From the NCBI GenBank assembly GCA_016297165.1, contig JAEDHF010000028.1, forward strand, positions 1-14,517: 14,517 nucleotides of DNA, read 5' to 3'. The stretch is from Oscillospiraceae bacterium. GTDB lineage: Bacteria > Bacillota > Clostridia > Oscillospirales > Ruminococcaceae. A model generated the notes under the pieces. The model saw only the letters and a program-made list of their open reading frames with translations. It had not been told where the DNA came from and searched no databases. Shown here piece by piece: positions 1 through 7,800 of the stretch. The translations under genes were made by a program, and so were the position numbers. Each line of letters starts with the position of its first letter. Within the stretch, counting starts at the first letter, position 1.

Positions 1-603
1 GGGATAATCCACGCCGAAATTATGCCCGATAACGGTAAGCGGAGCGTGCCATAGTCCCCATAAAATGCCGCCCACAACTATCGCCGCAGGCTTCGGCATT
101 ATTTCAAAAAGCTTCGGCATCATATAGCCTCGCCAGCCCCATTCCTCTCCGAAGGCAGGAAAGAAAATTATTACCGAGCCTGCAAGCTGGAACAGAAGGG
201 AGGATATTACGATTATCGGCTCTTCAAGATTAAAGACCTCCGAAAAGCTCATATCACCAAGGAATACCTTCCATATAATGAACACGACAATCAATGCCTC
301 AAAAGGCTTATACAAAACCGAAAACACATAGTATTTCAGGTTGCCCTTCCCTGCCGTATAGCCGAGGTAGGTATTTTTCCAGCCCTCTTTTGTTATAAGT
401 CGGGTAAGAGCGTGGGCGATAGAGGGCGCAAACATTCCCATAGCCACCGTAAAGCTTACCCATTTCAGAACATCATGATTTGTGCTTGCAAAGGCCGGCT
501 CACCGAAAGCTATGGTAAGCCCTGCCGAAATACCGATAAGGGGCAGTATCGCAAGTATATAGAATATTATAAGCCGCTTTATTGTCAGCTTTTTACTGTC
601 CAT
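1..603 (-). CDS. CPBP-family intramembrane metalloprotease (partial, 3' end beyond window)
   Basis: The reverse strand reads open from an ATG at 603 to the window edge, 201 codons with no stop. The protein is strongly hydrophobic, with membrane segments near residues 10-30, 50-65, 100-115 and 130-150. It carries the CPBP (CAAX protease/bacteriocin-processing) motifs: EEWGWRGY with the glutamate pair at 153-154 and Arg158, then WGLWHAP with His186, then a further His at 194. In this family these residues bind zinc at a glutamic-type intramembrane protease site. The start overlaps the last 11 bases of the upstream permease gene, so the two are translationally coupled and this is the fifth gene of the gntR-ABC operon. 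CPBP proteins are often linked to bacteriocin self-immunity or peptide maturation; its substrate here is unknown. The C-terminus is missing only because the window ends. Confidence 0.85.
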   Translation of the reverse strand, partial: MDSKKLTIKRLIIFYILAILPLIGISAGLTIAFGEPAFASTNHDVLKWVSFTVAMGMFAPSIAHALTRLITKEGWKNTYLGYTAGKGNLKYYVFSVLYKPFEALIVVFIIWKVFLGDMSFSEVFNLEEPIIVISSLLFQLAGSVIIFFPAFGEEWGWRGYMMPKLFEIMPKPAAIVVGGILWGLWHAPLTVIGHNFGVDYP

Positions 604-1309
604 AGTCCTCTGCCCCCTTCCGATAAAGCTTTAAGGAAATTCTGTAGGATAAATAGTAAAGTGCAACGGCAATATAGGGAAGAACAGAAGTTATGAAAAG
701 CATCCATTGGCTAGACAGAAATTCCAGAATTGCCGCAACAGGGTCGTCAACATAGAAGAAGGATATATCGCCGAAAAGGATATACACTATTACTGCAAAT
801 ACAACGCCGCCTAAGGCAATTCCTGCTGTAGCGATACCCTTATCGCCGCCGCAGCGAATATAAAAGGGCATGGTTATTGCATTGTATATTAAGGTAATAA
901 CAAAAATGTCAAATATTACCGTGAGTACGCTTCCTTCGGGGCATATAACGCCCACTATCGAATCGGAGATAAAGCAGATAAAGGTTATCCATACATTTAT
1001 AAGGAGCATTGTGTAATATTTCGAAAGCACCTGACATTTTGCTGAGCCGGGGGTAGAATAGCTGAAGCTTACCCAGGTCCCGCGCTCGTCGCAGGTAAAC
1101 AGTGTTGTCAGAGATATGCCGCTTGTAAAATACACAAAGTAATAGCAGATAGCGAATAAAAACGTACATTCGGACATATCAAAATTCGGTGTTGCACTGC
1201 CGAGTGTGGTTGTAGCGATACAGACACCCGAACAGATTATTGCGAGAACGGTTATAAAAATTATACTGCTTTTACAGAGATAGAGGTTTTTGAATATTTG
1301 TCCCGCCAT
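593..1309 (-). CDS. ABC-2 type transporter permease subunit
   Basis: A 238-aa polytopic membrane protein with about six hydrophobic segments (roughly residues 15-35, 48-68, 100-122, 130-150, 160-180 and 200-222). It has no ATPase motifs and fits the ABC-2 exporter permease type by size and context. The start ATG shares an A with the stop of the preceding permease (TAATG arrangement), and an AAAGGAGGG ribosome site about 8 nt upstream lies inside that gene. It probably pairs with the neighbouring permease as a heterodimeric membrane channel for the ATPase at 2124-3002. Family assignment is by topology and neighbourhood; the substrate cannot be read from the sequence. Confidence 0.75.
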   Translation of the reverse strand: MAGQIFKNLYLCKSSIIFITVLAIICSGVCIATTTLGSATPNFDMSECTFLFAICYYFVYFTSGISLTTLFTCDERGTWVSFSYSTPGSAKCQVLSKYYTMLLINVWITFICFISDSIVGVICPEGSVLTVIFDIFVITLIYNAITMPFYIRCGGDKGIATAGIALGGVVFAVIVYILFGDISFFYVDDPVAAILEFLSSQWMLFITSVLPYIAVALYYLSYRISLKLYRKGAEDYGQ

Positions 1310-2124
1310 TATTTTTCCCTCCTTTTGTATAAAAGCACATTAGCGATAAAGCCAAGAACAACAGAGGCTACGATTACTATAGGAGCAGCAATAAGAGCCC
1401 AATGGGCAAAATCCGCCAAAATATCCAATATACTGAAAATATCATCTGAAGCCGCCTGCTGACCGGGTGTATTTGACAGATTATTTATAAGCTGATACCC
1501 GAAAACACCTACAAACGCAACAGAGATAAGCAGAATTCCCGCTTTATCGAGAGAATGAAAAAGCTTTATTCCTATCTGAAGCAAAACTCCGACAAAGTCT
1601 CCTAATGCAATACCCGTAAGGATGAGAGCAAAATCCACATTGTTCATCGGAATTCCCGAAAGAGCGCTGATAAAAAGACAGAAGGCAACGGAGATAATAA
1701 AGCTTATGATATTCATAAGGATTACTACTCCGAAAGTAGCTACCGATTTATTCAAGGGAGTAACGGGAGTGGACTTATAGAAATATCTCCACTTCCCCTT
1801 TTCGTCAACCTCACAGGTTTCAAAAAAGCTTGAAACAGCAAAGCATGACAGGAGAATAGGATATATCTTTGTGACAAGAGCAATTATTTCTTTAATTTTT
1901 TCAATCTTCACCGCAATTTCCGCCTGCATATCAGCGTCCATTTTATCGAGATCAGATGGTAACGCGTACTCAATAAGCCTTCCGATATTACCGTAGTCAA
2001 AGCTTAAAATAACTAAAACGGAAAGAACGGACATAACCACAAAAATAATAAGTAAAGGCTTAAGCTTCTTTTTTGAAAGATAAACCTCCCGATAAGCAAG
2101 GGCTTTAAAGGTATTAAGGCTCAT
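1309..2124 (-). CDS. ABC-2 type transporter permease subunit
   Basis: A 271-aa membrane protein beginning MSLNTFKALAYREVYLSKKK: a short basic cytoplasmic lead, then a first hydrophobic segment near residues 24-42, a long extracytoplasmic loop to about residue 85, and about five more membrane segments. This layout is typical of ABC-2 exporter permeases in YtrA-type operons. An in-frame GTG at 2131-2133 would add three residues, but the AAGGAG site at 2133-2138 overlaps that codon, so the ATG at 2124 is chosen with 8-nt spacing. The start overlaps the stop of the ATPase gene by one base. Both permease genes keep coupling overlaps, which suggests equal expression of the two subunits. Confidence 0.75.
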   Translation of the reverse strand: MSLNTFKALAYREVYLSKKKLKPLLIIFVVMSVLSVLVILSFDYGNIGRLIEYALPSDLDKMDADMQAEIAVKIEKIKEIIALVTKIYPILLSCFAVSSFFETCEVDEKGKWRYFYKSTPVTPLNKSVATFGVVILMNIISFIISVAFCLFISALSGIPMNNVDFALILTGIALGDFVGVLLQIGIKLFHSLDKAGILLISVAFVGVFGYQLINNLSNTPGQQAASDDIFSILDILADFAHWALIAAPIVIVASVVLGFIANVLLYKRREK

Positions 2125-3002
2125 TATGTCCACTCCTTTTTCTCTCTGTTTACATAGAAAAGCATAATATCCTCAAGGGTAGTTTTTTCTATAATAAGGT
2201 CGGGGTGATTTCTTTTTGCTTCACTACGGTCGGACACCATAACCTCTGCGCCGAAGTCGTTTAAACGTGCGCTTATGTATTCGTCCTTACCGAGCTTCTG
2301 GTAATCCTCCTTTGTGCATTTGATTACCGCGTGACTATCAAGAATTTCGTCCTTATAGCCTGTAAGGAGGATTTTACCCTTATCAATAAAGGTTACACAG
2401 TCGGCAATTTTTTCAAGGTCGCTGGTGATATGGGAGGACATAAGAATGCTGTTTTCCTCGTCCTGTAAATACTCCCTGAAAATATCGAGAATTTCATTTC
2501 TTACAACGGGGTCGAGACCTGTTGTTGCTTCGTCCATTATGAGAAGCTTAGCACCGTGAGAGAGGGCGGTAGCAATCTGAAGCTTCATCTTCATACCTTT
2601 AGAAAACTTACCGATTTTTTTCTTACGGGGAAGTCCGAAACGGTCGAGATAATTGAAATACGTATCGCTGTTCCAGTTTTTATAAAGACCGCCGAACATA
2701 ATGTTCAGAGAGTTTGCAGTCATACTCTCATGAAAAGGAATTTCGTCGAATACGGCGGCAAGCTGCTCCTTAATCTCATACTCGTTTTCGTAACAGTCAA
2801 GACCCAGCATTTTAATACTGCCGCTATCGGGCGCAATTATATTAAGAAGCGCCTTTATTGTTGTGGTTTTACCTGCACCGTTCTGTCCGATAAAGCCCAT
2901 AATCGTACCCTTAGGTACGTTGAAGCTTATGCTGTCTAAAGTAAAGCCGTCGTACTTCTTGGTAAGACCGCTTATCTCGATTGCATTTTCATACTCTGCC
3001 AT
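2124..3002 (-). CDS. ABC transporter ATP-binding protein (YtrB/BcrA-like)
   Basis: A 292-aa nucleotide-binding subunit that powers the adjacent permeases. Visible motifs: Walker A GQNGAGKTT at residues 39-47, signature FSKGMKMKL at 133-141 (SKGMK in place of LSGGQ, as in many ABC-2 export ATPases), Walker B LLIMDEAT at 153-160, a D-loop GLDP at 162-165 and switch His191. The segment where the Q-loop glutamine usually sits reads AAVFDE (82-87), lacking a glutamine; I recall this replacement as common in YtrB-like ATPases. The C-terminal 70 residues form an accessory domain. The start at 3002 is preferred over an ATG at 3029, because the GGAGG site at 3011-3015 gives ideal spacing and leaves just one base after the gntR stop. 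Confidence 0.92.
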   Translation of the reverse strand: MAEYENAIEISGLTKKYDGFTLDSISFNVPKGTIMGFIGQNGAGKTTTIKALLNIIAPDSGSIKMLGLDCYENEYEIKEQLAAVFDEIPFHESMTANSLNIMFGGLYKNWNSDTYFNYLDRFGLPRKKKIGKFSKGMKMKLQIATALSHGAKLLIMDEATTGLDPVVRNEILDIFREYLQDEENSILMSSHITSDLEKIADCVTFIDKGKILLTGYKDEILDSHAVIKCTKEDYQKLGKDEYISARLNDFGAEVMVSDRSEAKRNHPDLIIEKTTLEDIMLFYVNREKKEWT

Positions 3003-3003
3003 T

Positions 3004-3378
3004 TCATTCGCCTCCATAAACCAGTTCAAGTATTTCCTTCATTTCCTCAAGGGTAAGTCCACAGAGCTTTCCCTTTTCACAGGCCTTCGTAAGCAGCTCC
3101 TCAGCCTGACGAATCCCTTCCTCACGGAGAAAATCCGTATTCTGACGCTTAACGAAGCAGCCCTTTCCAGCAAAATTTTCGATAAAGCCGTCCCGTTCGA
3201 GCTCTTCGTATGCTCGCTTTGTGGTTATGACGCTTATCCTTAGCTGCTGTGCGAGGGCTCTCATCGAGGGCAGGGCGTCCCCTGCCGAAAGATTGCCGCT
3301 CATTATGTCCGACTTTATCTGTGAAACTATCTGCATATAGATAGGCTCGTCGGAAGAATTGCTTAAAATAATATCCAT
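3004..3378 (-). CDS. GntR-family transcriptional regulator, YtrA subfamily
   Basis: A 124-aa DNA-binding regulator. Residues 8-75 form a GntR winged helix: PIYMQIVSQIKSDIMSG, then LPSMRALAQQLRISVITTKRAYEELERDG and a GKGCFV wing. The remaining ~45 residues (LTLEEMKEILELVYGG) are a short helical tail instead of a large ligand domain, which is diagnostic of the YtrA subfamily. Such proteins are normally the first gene of ABC exporter operons and repress them until an envelope-active compound or related signal appears. Here it is the promoter-proximal gene, followed after one base by the ABC ATPase. An AGAGG site lies 6 nt before the ATG. A palindrome just after the promoter -10 box (3407-3427) is the likely binding site, giving autorepression. 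Confidence 0.9.
   Translation of the reverse strand: MDIILSNSSDEPIYMQIVSQIKSDIMSGNLSAGDALPSMRALAQQLRISVITTKRAYEELERDGFIENFAGKGCFVKRQNTDFLREEGIRQAEELLTKACEKGKLCGLTLEEMKEILELVYGGE
3011..3015 (-). promoter_or_regulatory. Ribosome binding site deciding the ABC ATPase start
   Basis: GGAGG on the minus strand, inside the last codons of gntR, 8 nt before the ATG at 3002. The upstream in-frame ATG at 3029 would put this site inside the coding region and has no comparable site of its own. Confidence 0.8.
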
Positions 3379-3406
3379 TCGGTACCTCTTAGCTAAGTTT
3401 TACAAA

Positions 3407-3427
3407 GTGTATATATACGATATACAC
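3407..3427. promoter_or_regulatory. Candidate operator of the GntR regulator
   Basis: A perfect inverted repeat with 8-bp arms GTGTATAT (3407-3414) and ATATACAC (3420-3427) around 5 bp. It starts directly downstream of the minus-strand -10 box, so a bound protein would cover the transcription start. It resembles the AGTGTA-spacer-TACACT type that I recall for Bacillus YtrA; here it reads AGTGTA-N11-TACACA. Assignment to the adjacent GntR protein is inference from position and form. Confidence 0.7.
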
Positions 3428-3456
3428 AGTATAACACCGATATATACATTTGTCAA
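3428..3456 (-). promoter_or_regulatory. Sigma-A promoter of the gntR-ABC operon
   Basis: On the minus strand, TTGACA (3451-3456), a 17-bp spacer, then TATACT (3428-3433). The -35 is a perfect consensus and the -10 differs at one base. Transcription should start near 3421, about 43 nt before the gntR ATG and inside the candidate operator. Confidence 0.85.
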
Positions 3457-3474
3457 TAGCTTTTTTGAAAAATA

Positions 3475-3503
3475 TTGAACTTTAAAGCCTGTTATGGTAT
3501 AAT
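3475..3503 (+). promoter_or_regulatory. Sigma-A promoter of the divergent gene at 3538
   Basis: TTGAAC (3475-3480), 17-bp spacer, TATAAT (3498-3503). It stands back to back with the gntR promoter, with 18 bp between the two -35 boxes. Transcription would begin near 3510. This rules out a TTG start at 3475 for the downstream gene, since that codon lies within the promoter. Confidence 0.8.
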
Positions 3504-3537
3504 CGGGATATCTTACAGAATTAAAGGTATCCGAAAT

Positions 3538-4443
3538 ATGAACAATAAAAAAGAAATCGCCCGTTACCACCTTCCCGGGCTGTTCGAATTCTACGAGCTT
3601 TACTGTGTTTTCCTGCCGCTTTTTTACGGGCACAGGGAATACTTTTACGAATGGTGTGATATCGGCTCGATATACGGCGCTCCCGGAGACTGTATCTGGG
3701 GCGGCGGACGGGTAGGCTTCGGGGAATATATTCCCGATAAGGCTTTCTCCCTTTTACGAAAATACGGCATTTCCGCAAGGCTCACCTTCAGCAATTCCCT
3801 CCTCACAAAGGAACACCTTTCCGACAGAAAATGCAACGCTCTTTGTGAAATGCTGAATAAGGGCGAGCCCCGAAACGGCGTTATTATCTATTCGGATTTA
3901 CTTCTCGGATATCTGAAAAACAAATACCCCGGGCTATACTTTGTTTCCTCAACAACTAAGGTTCTGACGGATTTCGGGCAGTTCGAAAACGAGCTTAACC
4001 GTGACGATTTTCTTTATGTAGTACCCGAATTTCGGCTCAATAAGGCTTTTGACAAGCTAATTACATTATCACAGCCCCAAAAGAACAAGGTAGAATTTCT
4101 CTGTAACGAATGCTGTTATATCGGCTGCAAGGACAGAAAGACCTGCTATGAAAATGTAAGCAGAAAAAGCCTTGGTGAAGACTGCCCCGACCATATATGT
4201 ACTGCACCGGGCGGCGGCGAGGGCTATCGGTTTTCAAAAGCTATGGAAAATCCCGCCTTTATCGGAACAGAGGATATTCAAGGGATTTATCTGCCTATGG
4301 GCTTTTCCGATTTTAAAATCGAAGGAAGAGGCTTAGGCAGTGCGCTGATGCTGGAATTCCTGCTCTACTATATGACTAAGCCCGAATACAGGCTTAAGGT
4401 AAGGGAGGAAATCTATCTGGACAGTATGCTTGATTTATGGTAA
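3538..4443 (+). CDS. Conserved-looking protein with a Cys cluster, possibly U32/TIM-barrel-like
   Basis: A 301-aa soluble protein that I do not recognise with certainty. The ATG at 3538 follows an AAAGG site at about 10 nt and lies ~28 nt after the predicted transcription start. Successive strand-like segments (ISARLTFSN near 79-87, GVIIYSD near 115-121, LYFVSSTT near 134-141, DFLYVVPEF near 158-166) alternate with helices as in a TIM barrel, and their order recalls U32 peptidase-type proteins. After the last strand comes a Cys-rich stretch with Cys189, 192, 193, 197 and 203, followed by Cys216 and Cys221. In U32 relatives such cysteines can bind an iron-sulfur cluster; that is only an analogy here. 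It is transcribed away from the GntR-ABC operon with a shared intergenic region. No signal peptide or clear membrane segment is seen. Confidence 0.4.
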   Translation: MNNKKEIARYHLPGLFEFYELYCVFLPLFYGHREYFYEWCDIGSIYGAPGDCIWGGGRVGFGEYIPDKAFSLLRKYGISARLTFSNSLLTKEHLSDRKCNALCEMLNKGEPRNGVIIYSDLLLGYLKNKYPGLYFVSSTTKVLTDFGQFENELNRDDFLYVVPEFRLNKAFDKLITLSQPQKNKVEFLCNECCYIGCKDRKTCYENVSRKSLGEDCPDHICTAPGGGEGYRFSKAMENPAFIGTEDIQGIYLPMGFSDFKIEGRGLGSALMLEFLLYYMTKPEYRLKVREEIYLDSMLDLW

Positions 4444-4473
4444 GCCGGGAAAAATGTTTTACTGCCCATCACT

Positions 4474-4517
4474 ATTTCGGATTACAGGGCGTTTCGGTTT
4501 TCGACTCTGTCCGAAAT
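4474..4517 (+). terminator. Weak hairpin after the 3538-4443 gene
   Basis: Arms ATTTCGGA (4474-4481) and TCCGAAAT (4510-4517), with an inner CAG/CTG pairing and a loop of about 19 nt. It lies 31 bp after the stop codon. No T-run follows, so it could be a transcript-end or stability structure but not a classical terminator. Confidence 0.3.
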
Positions 4518-4542
4518 ATCATCTTCAATAGTATAATAAGCA

Positions 4543-4571
4543 TTGACAAAAGTATATCCTTGTGGTAGAAT
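4543..4571 (+). promoter_or_regulatory. Sigma-A promoter of purL
   Basis: TTGACA (4543-4548), 17-bp spacer, TAGAAT (4566-4571). The predicted start near 4578 leaves a ~250-nt untranslated leader before the purL ATG. A small GTCCG/CGGAC hairpin (4588-4604) lies near the 5' end of the transcript. Confidence 0.8.
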
Positions 4572-4623
4572 TAAGGTGTATATTTGTGTCCGTTTTTGTC
4601 GGACGCATTTTCCAAAAAGGTAA

Positions 4624-4797
4624 AGGCAACACCGCACAAAGACCGCCTTACGTCTTTGCGTACGCCTTGCTTGCATCTTTTCCGTCATCTTGCACAAATT
4701 TCGCTTGATTGGCGTCAGCCAAACTGCACTCAATTTGCACAATCTGACGAAAAATCTGACTTCGCAATCCGCACGCAATCTTTGTGCGGTGTTGCCT
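4624..4797. repeat. 174-bp fold-back (MITE-like) element in the purL leader
   Basis: The ends are a perfect 19-bp inverted repeat, AGGCAACACCGCACAAAGA at 4624-4642 and its complement at 4779-4797. The two halves stay complementary for most of the interior: the left-arm stretch around 4672-4702 matches the complement of about 4730-4765, with one asymmetric insertion of ~13 nt near 4643-4655. The centre is a tight TTGGC-GTCA-GCCAA hairpin (4709-4722). As RNA it would fold into one long hairpin ending 14 nt before the purL ribosome site. There is no coding capacity for a transposase. It looks like a non-autonomous mobile or interspersed repeat; copies elsewhere cannot be tested here. Confidence 0.75.
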
Positions 4798-4827
4798 AAA
4801 ATTTTTCATAAAAGAAAGGGCAAAAAT

Positions 4828-7800
4828 ATGGCAGTCTATCGTATTTATGTCGAAAAGAAACAGCGTTATGCCGTAGAGGGAGAAGCGGTTCTCTCCGATA
4901 TTACTACCGCACTCCGTATCGACGGCGTTACCGATGTAAGAATCATCAACCGCTACGACGTTGAGGATATTTCAAAGGAAAACTTTGAGCGCTCCGTTCC
5001 CGTAGTTTTCTCCGAGCCTCCCGTTGATACGGTTTTCTACTCTCTCCCCGAGCTTAAGGAAAACGAGAGAATGTTCGCAGTAGAATTTCTCCCCGGTCAG
5101 TTCGACCAGAGAGCGGACAGTGCGGCTCAGTGTATCCAGATGCTCTGTCAGGGTGATAAGCCCCTCGTAAAATACGCAAAAATCTATATCTTAAGCGGAA
5201 AAATCTCCGACGAGGAATTCGCTAAAATCAAGCATTTCTTAATCAACGGCGTTGAAGCAAGAGAATGCGGCTACGACGAATACGAAACCCTTAAGATAAA
5301 GTACGATATCCCTACCGAGGTTGCTACTCTCGACGGCTTCCTCGCTCTGGACGAAAAGGGACTTGCCGACTTTATCGCTAAGTATGGTCTTGCTATGGAC
5401 GAGGGGGATATAAAGTTCTGTCAGGATTACTTCAAGACCGAAAAGCGTGACCCCACCATTACCGAAATCCGTATGATTGATACCTACTGGTCGGACCACT
5501 GCCGTCATACAACCTTCGGTACAATTATTGATAATGCAGACATAAAGGCGCCCTATATTGCCGATACCTATAAGGAGTATAAGGCTGACCGTGAGGAGCT
5601 GGGCAGAGGGAATAAGCCCGTCTGCCTTATGGATATCGCTACCCTTGCGGCTAAGAAGCTTAAGAAGGACGGTATTTTAAAGGATCTGGACGAGAGCGAG
5701 GAAATAAACGCCTGCTCCGTTAGAATTACCGTTGATGTTGACGGTAAGGACGAAGACTGGCTCCTTATGTTCAAGAACGAAACCCATAACCACCCCACCG
5801 AAATCGAGCCCTTCGGCGGTGCGGCTACCTGTCTCGGCGGCGCAATCCGTGACCCCCTTTCGGGCAGAGCCTATGTATATCAGGCTATGCGTGTAACGGG
5901 CGCTTCCGACCCTCTCCTTCCCGTTTCGGAAACTATCGAGGGTAAGCTCCCCCCAAGAAAGATTACTACCACAGCGGCGGCAGGCTATTCCTCCTACGGT
6001 AACCAGATTGGTCTTGCTACCGGTCATGTGGCTGAAATCTACGACCCCGGCTATATGGCTAAGCGTATGGAAATAGGTGCAGTTATTGCTGCCGCTCCCG
6101 CTGACCATGTAAGACGTGAACGTCCCGAGCCCGGCGATATCATTATCCTTTTAGGCGGCGAAACGGGACGTGACGGCTGCGGCGGCGCAACAGGCTCCTC
6201 CAAGTCGCACAGCGTTGAATCCCTTGAATCCTGCGGTGCAGAGGTACAGAAGGGTAACGCTCCCATAGAAAGAAAGCTCCAGCGTTTATTCAGAAAAAAA
6301 GAAGCTACCGTTCTTATCAAGCGCTGTAACGACTTCGGCGCAGGCGGCGTTTCTGTAGCTATCGGTGAGCTTGCGGACGGTCTTACTATCGACCTTAATG
6401 CAGTACCTAAGAAGTACGACGGTCTTGACGGTACCGAGCTTGCTATCTCCGAATCACAGGAGAGAATGGCGGTTGTAGTAGATAAGAAGGACGTTGACGC
6501 CTTTATCGCTCTCGCAAGAGAGGAAAACCTTAACGCTACTCCCGTTGCGGTTGTTGAAGCCGAGCCCAGACTTGTAATGAACTGGAACGGTAAGACAATC
6601 TGTAACATTTCAAGAGAATTCTTAAACTCTAACGGCGCAGAAAAGCACACAACAATAGAAGTACCTGCTCCTGCGGTTTCCTACTCTACGGGACGTAAGA
6701 ATACCGCTGAGGACTGGGAAAAGCTTGTAACCGACCTTAACGTATGCTCACAGCGCCCCCTCGTTCAGCGTTTCGACTCCACAGTCGGCGCCGCTACCGT
6801 ACTTATGCCCTTCTCGGGCAGAACACAGCAGACCCCCGTTCAGGCTATGGCGGCAAAAATCCCCGTAAAGGGCGGAAATACAACGACCGCTTCCCTTATG
6901 GGCTGGGGCTATAACCCTGCTGTGGCTATCCAGTCTCCCTATCACGGCGCTGTCCTGGCTGTAATCGAAAGTATCGCTAAGATTGTAGCGGCAGGCGGCT
7001 CAAGCGAACACTGCTGGCTCACCTTCCAGGAATATTTCGAAAGAACACAGGGCAATCCTACCCGTTGGGGCAAGCCCTTCAGCGCACTTTTAGGCGCATA
7101 TAAGGCACAACTTGAAATGGGCTGCGGCGCTATCGGCGGTAAGGACTCCATGAGCGGTACCTTCGAGCATATCGACGTTCCCCCTACCCTCGTTTCCTTT
7201 GCAGTATCCACAGCTAAGGCAGACAAGATTATCTCCGCAGAATTCAAGTGCCCCTTCAGCAAGCTTTATTATATCGCTCCCGATTACGACGAAAACGGTC
7301 TGCCCGTATTCGAAAGCGTAAAGAAGGTATTTAAGCAGGTTGAAAAGGCAATCGCAGAGGGCAAGGCTATTTCCGTATGGTCTCTTGCTAACGGGGGTCT
7401 TGCGGAGGGTATCTTCAAGATGACCCTCGGTAACAGAGTAGGCGCAAAGCTTAAGGCCATGTCCGATGAAAAGCTCTTCGGTCTTTGCTACGGCGCATTC
7501 GTTATCGAAGCAGGCGAAGAAATCGAAGGCATGGAGCTTATCGGCGAAACTACCGATACCTTTACTATCGAAAGCGGCGACTTAAAGCTTGATATCGCTG
7601 AGCTTGAAAAGAAATGGGACGCTAAGCTCGAGCCTATCTTCAAGAACACAGTCAAGAATTATCCTGCGCCCGAAAAGGTTGCAACAAAGGTTGGCTGTAC
7701 AACAATCTGCGCTCCCGCAAACAAAATCGCAAGACCTAAGGTAATTATTCCTGCATTCCCCGGAACAAACGGCGAATATGATATGGCTGACGCCTTTAAC

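Noticed and set aside
3475..3537. TTG start for the divergent Cys-cluster gene
   Set aside because: The TTG is part of the -35 box of that gene's own promoter and lies upstream of the predicted transcription start.
4588..4797. Purine riboswitch in the purL leader
   Set aside because: The long leader invited the idea, but the space is filled by a fold-back repeat with terminal inverted repeats, and I see no three-way junction with the conserved purine-riboswitch loop pairs.
4690..4827. In-frame N-terminal extension of purL from a TTG
   Set aside because: The extension lies in the fold-back element, has no ribosome site, and the PurS-like domain begins exactly at the ATG at 4828.
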